Shown here piece after piece: positions 28,792 through 35,890 of a stretch of DNA of 64,000 nt (within the stretch, counting starts at the first letter, position 1; each line of letters begins with the position of its first letter). Position numbers and translations under genes: made by a program. Origin of the DNA: Enterobacteriaceae bacterium. GTDB lineage: Bacteria; Pseudomonadota; Gammaproteobacteria; Enterobacterales; Enterobacteriaceae. Under the pieces are notes generated by a model. That model saw nothing but the letters and a program-made list of their open reading frames with translations, did not search any database and had not been told where the DNA came from. Location: contig JAIRVT010000092.1 in the NCBI GenBank assembly GCA_031253755.1, positions 24,981 through 88,980 on the forward strand, given 5' to 3'.

Positions 28792-29583
28792 ATGATAAGT
28801 ACGGCAACATTCGAGGTATTTCCTTCGGTCGATATTGTCGATGGGATCGCGATGACATCAAATTCTGCCATTCGCTTAACGCGTGGTGAAAGCACAACAT
28901 TACGCAGGCCGTTAGGAACGCCGGCAGAAGTCGCGTTAGCCTGGCAAAATGCCGGGGCAAATTGGATACACGTTGTTGATCTTGATGCCGCATCAGGGCG
29001 AGGCTCAAACAGCCACCTGATTGCTGAGGTTATTGATACGGTTGATATTAATGTCCAAGTCTGTGGCGGTATCAGAAATGAAGAGATCCTGAGACGGGTA
29101 TTGGCAACGGGATGCCAACGGGTAAATTTGGGCACTGCCGTGCTGGAAAACGCAGACTGGTGCGCCAGAGCGATTGCTGAGTATGGCGATAAGATTGCAA
29201 TTGCGCTGGATGTCAGAAGTACACCGGAAGGTTATCAGTTGGCAACTCATGGCTGGAATGTCAGCAAAGGTGACCTTTGGGATGTGCTTGAACGCCTCGA
29301 AAGGCAAGGATGCCAGCGTTATGTCGTCACTGATGTGGAGCGGGGCGGCATGATGAGTTCACCCAACTTTACGCTGCTAAATGAAGTCAGTGCAAAAACA
29401 CCCTCTCCCGTGATTGCCGGTGGCGGGGTATCCAGTCTGAATGATTTCGGCGTGTTAGCCGGAATGCCGGGTATTGAGGGCGCTATTCTGGGGCAGGCAC
29501 TGCATATCGGGCGGGTTTCTCTGGAGGATGCGCTTGCCGTGACGCGATCTGCGGTAGCGGCAACAGCATCGGCAAGAGGCTGA
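28792..29583 (+). CDS. PriA/HisA-like phosphoribosyl isomerase
   Basis: A 263-residue (beta/alpha)8 barrel of the HisA/PriA family, which performs Amadori isomerisation of an N-linked phosphoribosylamine. Both catalytic Asp positions are present: Asp14 in VFPSVDIVDG and Asp181 in YVVTDVERGG. The internal sequence is closer to actinobacterial PriA than to enteric HisA as I remember them: ALAWQNAGANWIHVVDLDAA, LATGCQRVNLGTAVLE and PVIAGGGVSSLNDF all follow PriA wording. It has TAGGTGG 6 bases before the ATG. No other his or trp gene is near; instead a phosphoribosyltransferase gene starts 2 bases after its stop. It therefore probably serves a dedicated pathway rather than histidine synthesis. 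Confidence 0.85.
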   Translation: MISTATFEVFPSVDIVDGIAMTSNSAIRLTRGESTTLRRPLGTPAEVALAWQNAGANWIHVVDLDAASGRGSNSHLIAEVIDTVDINVQVCGGIRNEEILRRVLATGCQRVNLGTAVLENADWCARAIAEYGDKIAIALDVRSTPEGYQLATHGWNVSKGDLWDVLERLERQGCQRYVVTDVERGGMMSSPNFTLLNEVSAKTPSPVIAGGGVSSLNDFGVLAGMPGIEGAILGQALHIGRVSLEDALAVTRSAVAATASARG

Positions 29584-29585
29584 AT

Positions 29586-30824
29586 ATGTCTGCGTTTTTC
29601 TCATCTGTTGTTGATTTTCGCGCTGTGGGTTTATTGGGCGAATTGCGGGGAACTTTTGCCGCCAGCCATTTGGCAGCCGAGATCATGGCATTGCCGGGGT
29701 TGGTGACAACGAACCCGAATTTTATCGGCTCTCGTGGCATGGCATATTATGAGCCGAAAACCTGTGGTGAGTTATTGGCAACCGTCAAAAACTATGCCGC
29801 GCTCATAATGAAACTTCAGTGTACAGACAAGCAATGTGTCACGGCCTCAAAATACATATTGGCCGATCATTGTCTGGTGAAGCTATTGCGCATTATCGAT
29901 TGCCTGATAGGTGTTCCACAGATCACCAATGATGACCTTGTGCCTTTTATTGATGGCGTGAAAGCCTGTGCTGAAATTATCTGTTCGGCGTTAATGGGAA
30001 GGCAGGTTAGTGGTTCAGTGTCATCACTGCAAGATTTGCAACTGCCCGCGCAGGCAGAACATCAAGTGCCGAGAACCTTTATCGAAGGTGATAACCATTT
30101 ACTCACGTTAGCGGCGGCGCAAATTGATGCCTGCCCGAACACTTCTGTTGTCGGTGTCATGTTAGGCGGCGCGGCGGCAGCGGCGATAACCGCAGTCGCA
30201 TGGCGAAGTGAGCTGAATTTAGTGAAAGTTTCACGCTACGACGATGCTTCCTGCAACAGCCGGCATATTTGGGGACGCCGCATTCCATCGGTTCATTCTC
30301 CAACGGCTGGTTTATCGATAGATCGTGCCATTACGATTATTGATGATAATTGTGGAACCGGAGATACCTTGCGGCAGGCAAGCCATCTGATTTTGGCTCA
30401 GACAGGAATCAAGCCGAAGATACGAGCGACTGAGCTACATTGGGAGAAGTTATTGCGTACTCAGGTGTATGGCTACGCTGAGCGGGTCTTCACGCCTGAA
30501 ACGCTGGATGTCCTGACTCCGTGGTGTTTCCGCCATCATAAGGTGCTGAATCATCTCGCCGGTCAACGCTTAGCGGACAGCCAGTGTGCGGATGGTCAAT
30601 ATGCGGATGGCAAGAGTGCGCATACAACGGCGGCGGATTGGGTGAATTATTCATACAGTTTATTGTCCGTCCTGCATGACACCCTGCCGGGTTCAGCATG
30701 GGCATCCGAATTACTGGCTTTTTTAGCGCACCTGATGCCACAAACAGTGAATGTTGAGCGGCCAATTGATGCGTTTAAAGATATCGCTCATCAATGCCCT
30801 GAATGTTTATCCCGCAATCGTTAA
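29586..30824 (+). CDS. Type I phosphoribosyltransferase-like protein with unknown N-terminal domain
   Basis: A 412-residue protein. Residues about 185-310 have a type I PRTase fold: SVVGVMLGGAAAAA (pyrophosphate loop region), LVKVSRYDD (flexible loop) and the PRPP-binding motif AITIIDDNCGTGDTLRQ at about 246-262. The first 170 residues, mostly helical, I cannot assign. Near the C-terminus a 15-bp repeat encodes ADSQC-ADGQY-ADGKS, and the protein ends CPECLSRNR. AGAGG precedes the ATG and the gap to the PriA-like gene is 2 bases. In this pairing the enzyme would attach PRPP-derived ribose phosphate to a nitrogen, and the PriA-like protein would isomerise the product, as TrpD/TrpF do. The acceptor is unknown. 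Confidence 0.75.
   Translation: MSAFFSSVVDFRAVGLLGELRGTFAASHLAAEIMALPGLVTTNPNFIGSRGMAYYEPKTCGELLATVKNYAALIMKLQCTDKQCVTASKYILADHCLVKLLRIIDCLIGVPQITNDDLVPFIDGVKACAEIICSALMGRQVSGSVSSLQDLQLPAQAEHQVPRTFIEGDNHLLTLAAAQIDACPNTSVVGVMLGGAAAAAITAVAWRSELNLVKVSRYDDASCNSRHIWGRRIPSVHSPTAGLSIDRAITIIDDNCGTGDTLRQASHLILAQTGIKPKIRATELHWEKLLRTQVYGYAERVFTPETLDVLTPWCFRHHKVLNHLAGQRLADSQCADGQYADGKSAHTTAADWVNYSYSLLSVLHDTLPGSAWASELLAFLAHLMPQTVNVERPIDAFKDIAHQCPECLSRNR
30573..30617 (+). repeat. In-frame 15-bp tandem repeat in the phosphoribosyltransferase gene
   Basis: Three degenerate copies of GCGGATGGTCAATAT, each adding five residues of the form ADGQY. The unit keeps frame and lies in what is probably a surface loop after the PRTase core. 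Confidence 0.75.
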
Positions 30825-30865
30825 TTAGGAATAAACCGCTTTAAGCGCATTATTAAAAACGAGTC

Positions 30866-30893
30866 GATTGAAACGAATTGATTGAAACAAATT
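30866..30893. repeat. 14-bp tandem duplication upstream of the HAD gene
   Basis: GATTGAAACGAATT followed directly by GATTGAAACAAATT in the 110-base gap after the phosphoribosyltransferase gene, with a third partial copy. No terminator is evident, so the HAD gene may still belong to the same transcript. Confidence 0.65.
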
Positions 30894-30934
30894 GTTTGCA
30901 ATAAGCAGATTATAATTAAGGAAGTTAATTGAAT

Positions 30935-31597
30935 ATGGTTACAGCACATATTATCTGGGATTGGAATGGCACATTGCTGAATGATGTCAGTGTCTCAGTA
31001 AACGCAACGAATTTAGCATTGGCCGAAATTGGTATCGAACCGCTGACGCTGGAACAATACCGGGAATATTATTGTGTGCCCGTGCAGGTTTTCTATAAGC
31101 AAGTCATTGGGCGCGAACCTTCTTCTGCTGAATGGTCAACTATCGGAAAAATATTTAACGCGCATTATCGTCCCGGCATTCAAAAAGCCGATTTAGCGAA
31201 AGGTGTGAGCGAATTACTGGCTACCCGTCATCGCTCAGGGGCAACACAATCACTCTGTTCACTGATGCAACATGAAGAGTTAGTCCCCATGATTGATCAC
31301 CACGGAATTGCTGAATTCTTTACCCATATTGATGGCCGAAATACGCCGTTATTGACCACGGGAAAAACCGAACAATTGGCGAATCACATCAAAAAACTCA
31401 ATATTTCCCCTGAAAAGAGTGTTGTTATCGGTGATGCAACCGATGATGCGATTGCCGCATTATCAGCCGGCACCCATGCCATTCTTTATACGGGAGGAAC
31501 GCATAGCCGTTTGAGTCTTGAAACAGCAGGTGTGCCTGTTGTGGATACATTAAGTGAAGCGTTGATGATGGCGGATGATTTAGTCAATAAATTTTAA
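30935..31597 (+). CDS. HAD-superfamily phosphatase
   Basis: A 220-residue HAD hydrolase starting MVTAHIIWDWNGTLLNDVS; the ATG at 30935 has AAGGAAG 10 bases upstream, and a TTG 6 bases earlier is the alternative. Motif I is DWNGT, with Asn in the place of the second Asp, as in many bacterial phosphoglycolate-phosphatase-like HADs. VVIGDATDDAIAALSAG is the C-terminal acidic motif, and TTGKTEQL carries the conserved Lys. A helical cap lies between residues about 18 and 85. In this cluster the simplest role is removal of a 5'-phosphate from the ribosyl product; this is inference. Confidence 0.82.
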   Translation: MVTAHIIWDWNGTLLNDVSVSVNATNLALAEIGIEPLTLEQYREYYCVPVQVFYKQVIGREPSSAEWSTIGKIFNAHYRPGIQKADLAKGVSELLATRHRSGATQSLCSLMQHEELVPMIDHHGIAEFFTHIDGRNTPLLTTGKTEQLANHIKKLNISPEKSVVIGDATDDAIAALSAGTHAILYTGGTHSRLSLETAGVPVVDTLSEALMMADDLVNKF

Positions 31598-31697
31598 GCG
31601 GATTCAATACATTATTTTTTATTAAACTTAAATAATATGTTTTTATTATTGATTTAAAAGTGATTACTTATATTAATATTTAACTTAAGTATGCGCA

Positions 31698-31729
31698 TTA
31701 TATTTCCCCGCGTAGCGGAGAAATATAAG
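31698..31729. repeat. Hairpin element upstream of the PurA-like gene
   Basis: Inverted repeat ...TATATTTCCCCGC-GTA-GCGGAGAAATATA... with one mismatch. It is related to the hairpin at 28655-28687, and its centre lies about 200 bp before the PurA-like start. The 319-base gap (31598-31916) also holds a 15-bp duplication (31864-31893, TTATTTAATACAATC and variant) and is otherwise AT-rich. Confidence 0.6.
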
Positions 31730-31916
31730 ATATTAAAAATACGCCATTTAAAATAAACCAATAAAGTAATCATAATAAACATATGTCTTTTCATAATAGT
31801 GAGAGTATCAGCAGTGATTATTCCTTATCATTTTGGAAAACTATTTATAATATAGAAATACTATTATTTAATACAATCTTATTTAATACAACCTTATTTA
31901 TGGGAGAAATAAACCT

Positions 31917-33176
31917 ATGTTAAAGGCTGTCGTTGGACTCCAATTTGGAGATGAAGGAAAGGGTAAGTTTGTTGATTATTTATCAGGTAATGTCAATAAC
32001 ATTGCGCGATTTAATGGTGGTGCAAACGCAGGCCATTGTGTGCAATATGGCAATATCAGAGGGTCATTCTCCCAATTGCCCGCATCACTGAATAAAAAGA
32101 ATCTTTATATATGTCAAGGCGCGCTGATCAGTCTTACAGTACTGGCAAAAGAAATTGAATTTATCCAAAAAGAGAACATTCACTCCAATATATCAATTGA
32201 TCCACGCTGCCATATTGTATTGCCACTCCATGCCGAATTAAATAAAGCATCGGAAAAGTATAAAGGCAAAAATAAAATAGGCTCCGTTGGTGTGGGTGTG
32301 GGTGCCTGTGTTGAAGATAAATCTAACCGACATGGGATCAGGCTTATTGATACGCTGGATAAAGAAAAACTCAGGAGTAAATTAGAATTCCTTTGGGGTA
32401 TCAGGGAAAAACAAATCAACCATGTTTTTAATGACAGCACAACATTGGATTTTGAAGAGATGCTGGAATTAACGCATCAGTACGGAAAACAGATCGAACC
32501 TTATTTTACTTTCACGAATGAAGCGATCAGTGATTTATTAAAACAGGGAGAAGATGTTTTACTTGAAACCTCTCAGGCCACATTCTTAGATAATAGTTTT
32601 GGTACGTATCCTTATACCGTCGCGTATCAGACATTAGTGCAGACCTGTTTTGCCATGATAGGAATACCGGCGCAGCAAATACATATTGTGGGTGTCATGA
32701 AAGCCTATATGATCCGCGTCGGCAACGGCCCATTTCCGACGGAATTACTGACCGAAAAGGCTGATTATATTCGGGAGCGGGGCAATGAATATGGCACGGT
32801 TTCCAAAAGACCCAGACGCTGTGGCTGGCTGGATTTATGCCTGATTAAACATGCGGTAAAACTTAACGGTGTAACAGAATTAGCCATCACGAATGTTGAT
32901 GTATTGGCGGGTTTGCCTGAAATAAAAGTTGCCGTCGCTTATGAAATTGATGGCAAACCAGTGTGTTGTGATACCGCATTATTACAATTTGATAAAGTCG
33001 AACCCATTTATAAAACCTTTAAGGGATGGAAAGAATTAAACACATCGTATAGCCATTTAACAGAATTGCCACCTGAGTTGGTTGATTTTCTGACATTTAT
33101 CCGAGATTATGCCGGCGTCCCGATCAAATATATTTCCCACGGGCCAGACAGAGATCAGACGTTAATCATTCAGTAA
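31917..33176 (+). CDS. Divergent adenylosuccinate synthetase (PurA) paralog
   Basis: A 419-residue GTP-dependent ligase of the PurA family with GGGAG 10 bases before the ATG. The phosphoryl-transfer machinery is kept: GDEGKGK with Asp12, and NAGH with His40, plus GTYPYT, KAY.IRVG.GPFPTEL and SHGPDRDQT. The substrate loops differ from ordinary PurA as I remember it. The IMP loop TTGRG reads SVGVG, the aspartate loop TTGRRRR reads VSKRPRR, the base-recognition KLD reads NVD, and GAQGT reads TSQAT. These changes suggest activation of a substrate other than IMP, or an amine donor other than aspartate. The context (PriA-like, PRTase, HAD, NUDIX, exporter) supports a biosynthetic paralog rather than the housekeeping purA. 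Confidence 0.85.
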   Translation: MLKAVVGLQFGDEGKGKFVDYLSGNVNNIARFNGGANAGHCVQYGNIRGSFSQLPASLNKKNLYICQGALISLTVLAKEIEFIQKENIHSNISIDPRCHIVLPLHAELNKASEKYKGKNKIGSVGVGVGACVEDKSNRHGIRLIDTLDKEKLRSKLEFLWGIREKQINHVFNDSTTLDFEEMLELTHQYGKQIEPYFTFTNEAISDLLKQGEDVLLETSQATFLDNSFGTYPYTVAYQTLVQTCFAMIGIPAQQIHIVGVMKAYMIRVGNGPFPTELLTEKADYIRERGNEYGTVSKRPRRCGWLDLCLIKHAVKLNGVTELAITNVDVLAGLPEIKVAVAYEIDGKPVCCDTALLQFDKVEPIYKTFKGWKELNTSYSHLTELPPELVDFLTFIRDYAGVPIKYISHGPDRDQTLIIQ

Positions 33177-33201
33177 TGAAATAAGAAATATGAGGAATAT
33201 A

Positions 33202-33636
33202 ATGATTTATTATGTAACCGGCTTCATGTTTTCTAAAGATAAAAAACACGTGGCGCTTATTTCTAAGTTACAACCGAGCTGGCAGGCCGGTAAACTTAAC
33301 GGCATTGGCGGAAAAATAGAAAAGGGCGAAAATCCGCAACAGGCGATGGCAAGAGAATTCGCAGAAGAAGCGGGAATTGAAACAAATCCGAATGGATGGA
33401 AATTATTTACGGTTTTAACCCGTCCTGACGCGTATCAGGTTAATTTTCTTTATACCTATGATGATCGGATTTATTCTGCCAAATCGGTTGAAAAAGAAAT
33501 TGTTGATATCTATGAAGCAAATTCATTACCGGATAATGTTATCTACAATTTGCGTTGGTTAATTCCAATGGCACTTGATGAGCATTTACGTTTTGATAAT
33601 CAAATCGAAATTATAGAAATGAGAGAAAATACCTAA
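33202..33636 (+). CDS. NUDIX hydrolase
   Basis: A 144-residue NUDIX protein. I use the ATG at 33202 (MIYYVTGFMFSKDKKHVALI), with GAGGA 6 bases upstream, over the one 12 bases earlier. The Nudix box is complete: GKIEKGENPQQAMAREFAEE-AG. It begins 25 bases after the PurA-like stop and is followed by a terminator, so it closes the rightward cluster. It could clear a nucleoside diphosphate by-product, protect the host from a toxic nucleotide, or act in the pathway itself; the sequence does not decide. Confidence 0.88.
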   Translation: MIYYVTGFMFSKDKKHVALISKLQPSWQAGKLNGIGGKIEKGENPQQAMAREFAEEAGIETNPNGWKLFTVLTRPDAYQVNFLYTYDDRIYSAKSVEKEIVDIYEANSLPDNVIYNLRWLIPMALDEHLRFDNQIEIIEMRENT

Positions 33637-33658
33637 TTTGCTCTTTTTTATTATAAAT

Positions 33659-33682
33659 CGCTCGCCTTACAGCGAGCGTTTT
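33659..33682. terminator. Terminator between NUDIX and MFS genes
   Basis: CGCTCGC and GCGAGCG around a 6-base loop, followed by TTTTACTT on the plus strand and preceded by a T/A-rich stretch. It sits between convergent genes, 22 bases after the NUDIX stop. Confidence 0.8.
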
Positions 33683-33718
33683 ACTTATTCGGAGGAGCAT
33701 GTTTTTATAAACAGACGG

Positions 33719-34954
33719 TTATCTATGCTCAGGGGACTCACTTACTTGCCGCCGCGATGCAACTCGAAACCCATAGGGGATATACAGCGTTGCTAACGCG
33801 ACACCAATTCCGGCGATCGTAGAAACCGCAAACCCGCCATGAGAGCCATAACTATCAACAAGATGCCCGGCTGCCATCGCACCTAACGCAATTCCGGTAT
33901 TAAGGCCAGAAAGCAGCCAAGTTAACCCTTCCGTTAATTTCCGTGCCGGAACCCAATTTTCCACTAACGCCATCGCAATAATCATCGTGGGTGCAAAAAA
34001 TAAACCCGCCATAAATACCGCCAGCGATAAACCGCTAATACTGTGTGTCATGAGAAAAGGCAGCGTCGTCAGTGCCGTGGCTAAACCGCCGATGAGTAAC
34101 AGCTTGTGCAGTGGTGTTTTCAGTTTAAGCGCCCCGAATACCAGCCCGGCAAGGCAGGAGCCGATGGCGTACACAGACAAAACGATACTTGCCGCCGCCG
34201 GTTTCCCCAATTGATTGGCAAAAGCGACACTGACAATATCGACAGTACCGACAATGATGCCCATAAAGAAAAATAATAATGCCAAAACCCATAAACCGGA
34301 CATTTTAATCACAGAGCCAGCCATTTCCTCAGCTACTATTTTCTGAGTAGGGTCTTGAATCTCTCTGGGCGGTTCGGTCTCCCGCGACATGGCAAAGAAC
34401 CCGACACCCACGGCTAATAAGATCGCAGCAGCCAATGGACCGGCTTGCGGGAAAACGGCAACACATAAACCAACGGATATCGGCGGTCCAGCAATGAACG
34501 AAACTTCATCAAGTACGGTTTCGAAAGAATACGCCGTTTGCAGTTGGGGCTTCCCACGATAGATGGCTGTCCAGCGGGCACGTATCATGGCGGACATACT
34601 CGGCATAAAACCCACCAGAACGGCGCATATAAACAGCATCCAAGTAGGCGTATGCCAATACGCACAGGCTAAAAGCGCGAATAGACCTGCCACACTGATT
34701 GAGGCAGCAACAGGTAATACATGAAATTGCCCGTAGCTATCGACTAAACGGGAAATTTGCGGGGCGGCCAAAGCATAAGTGAATACATAGGTTGCTGATA
34801 CTGCACCGGCTAACCCGTAGCTACCCGTGAGCTGAGATAACATCGTGATGATGCCAATTCCGGTCATTGGCAATGACATACGCGCGACAAAACCCGCTAA
34901 AGAAAACTTGATTGCACCGGACGTCTTGAATAACTCACCATAAGGATTGCTCAT
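33719..34954 (-). CDS. MFS transporter, probable exporter of the cluster product
   Basis: A 411-residue major facilitator protein with 12 predicted membrane segments. I use the ATG at 34954 (MSNPYGELFKTSGAIKFS), with GAGAAG upstream. Loop 2-3 carries SRLVDSYGQFHVLP, and there is a charged central loop (SRETEPPREIQDPTQK, about residues 190-205). It is convergent with the PurA-NUDIX unit and shares its terminator. Transporters of this shape in natural-product clusters usually export the product or give self-resistance; this is inferred from position. Confidence 0.82.
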   Translation of the reverse strand: MSNPYGELFKTSGAIKFSLAGFVARMSLPMTGIGIITMLSQLTGSYGLAGAVSATYVFTYALAAPQISRLVDSYGQFHVLPVAASISVAGLFALLACAYWHTPTWMLFICAVLVGFMPSMSAMIRARWTAIYRGKPQLQTAYSFETVLDEVSFIAGPPISVGLCVAVFPQAGPLAAAILLAVGVGFFAMSRETEPPREIQDPTQKIVAEEMAGSVIKMSGLWVLALLFFFMGIIVGTVDIVSVAFANQLGKPAAASIVLSVYAIGSCLAGLVFGALKLKTPLHKLLLIGGLATALTTLPFLMTHSISGLSLAVFMAGLFFAPTMIIAMALVENWVPARKLTEGLTWLLSGLNTGIALGAMAAGHLVDSYGSHGGFAVSTIAGIGVALATLYIPYGFRVASRRQVSESPEHR

Positions 34955-35032
34955 ATTTCTTCTCATTGTAATAACGAAAGGTTTAAGATGTGATTTATTT
35001 TAACATTTTTTTAATAAATGGATTGAATCACG

Positions 35033-35101
35033 ATGAAATTTTCAGATTTGTTGGCAGCGATAATATTTAGTTGGCTTGTCGGTTTCTTTATATGGCAATA
35101 A
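35033..35101 (+). CDS. Possible 22-residue hydrophobic peptide
   Basis: ATG at 35033 to TAA at 35101 would encode a 22-residue peptide opening MKFSDLLAAIIFSW and ending FFIWQ, essentially one membrane-spanning segment. There is no convincing ribosome binding site. A perfect 12-bp hairpin lies 62 bases downstream, so a small self-contained transcript is possible, as for type I toxin-like peptides. It could equally be a chance ORF. Confidence 0.25.
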   Translation: MKFSDLLAAIIFSWLVGFFIWQ

Positions 35102-35163
35102 ATGGATGAGTTTCATTGCGAGAATAAAGAATGGTATCAGCCATCATTAATTGATAATTTAAG

Positions 35164-35198
35164 CTGCCAATAAATGCATTTCTAATATTTATTGGCAG
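35164..35198. terminator. Terminator-like hairpin upstream of the Tc locus
   Basis: Perfect 12-bp arms CTGCCAATAAAT and ATTTATTGGCAG with an 11-base loop. It may insulate the Tc locus or end a small upstream transcript. Confidence 0.5.
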
Positions 35199-35890
35199 TA
35201 TATTGGAATAATAGTTTTTAATTAATACCCTGTTTTAAAAAATATATATCATATTACAAGATTAAATAATATTAAAATGGCTCATTTATAGGGATATAAT
35301 GTTCCCATTATTTACGTCAATATACTCTGTTTAAAGTTATTTATCTGGCATATTTATCAGTCATATATTGAAAAGCAATTAATATATATTGATAAGTAAT
35401 GAATAGGTTTACCATTCTCATTTGGATTATTGTTTTTATATTTTGATAGCTGTTTTACCTATTTATATTTATAGACGCCGACAACAGACATCAATATAAT
35501 CGAACGGAATAAATCGCCATTACTTTTTATTGAGAGGGGAATGAATAAAAATAACCTTAATTCGTGATTGTTTTTTAATAAAAAGTTAAGTGTTACGCGA
35601 TAAATAAAAAGCATGAATAATCAATTTATTTGCCATAATTTAACTACTAAGTGGTAATTTTATTCTTATAAGACTGATTTTATATAAATAAATAATTAAT
35701 TAATTAATCACAGGTATAACAATTTTTATTATTGACTATCAAATTGATTTATATTGCTGGGCAAAATGTTTTTTAAAGTCTTCTATTGATAAAGAATGTT
35801 ATTTAAAGGCTTTTATCAATAAAGATATTATATATGTTCGTAGTTATCCTCAAGGAAATATCCCAAATTGAATAAGAATGGAGGGCAGAA

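Larger units (their letters stand above)
34955..35890. other. Long AT-rich region before the Tc locus
   Basis: 936 bases without a recognised gene, about three quarters A/T by eye. It holds a possible 22-residue peptide gene (35033-35101) and a terminator-like hairpin (35164-35198), listed separately. The rest should contain the Tc locus promoter; I see no confident -35/-10 pair among many AT-rich candidates. Confidence 0.7.

Noticed and set aside
31917..33176. Housekeeping adenylosuccinate synthetase purA
   Set aside because: Several substrate-binding motifs conserved in PurA are changed and the neighbours are not the usual purA neighbours.
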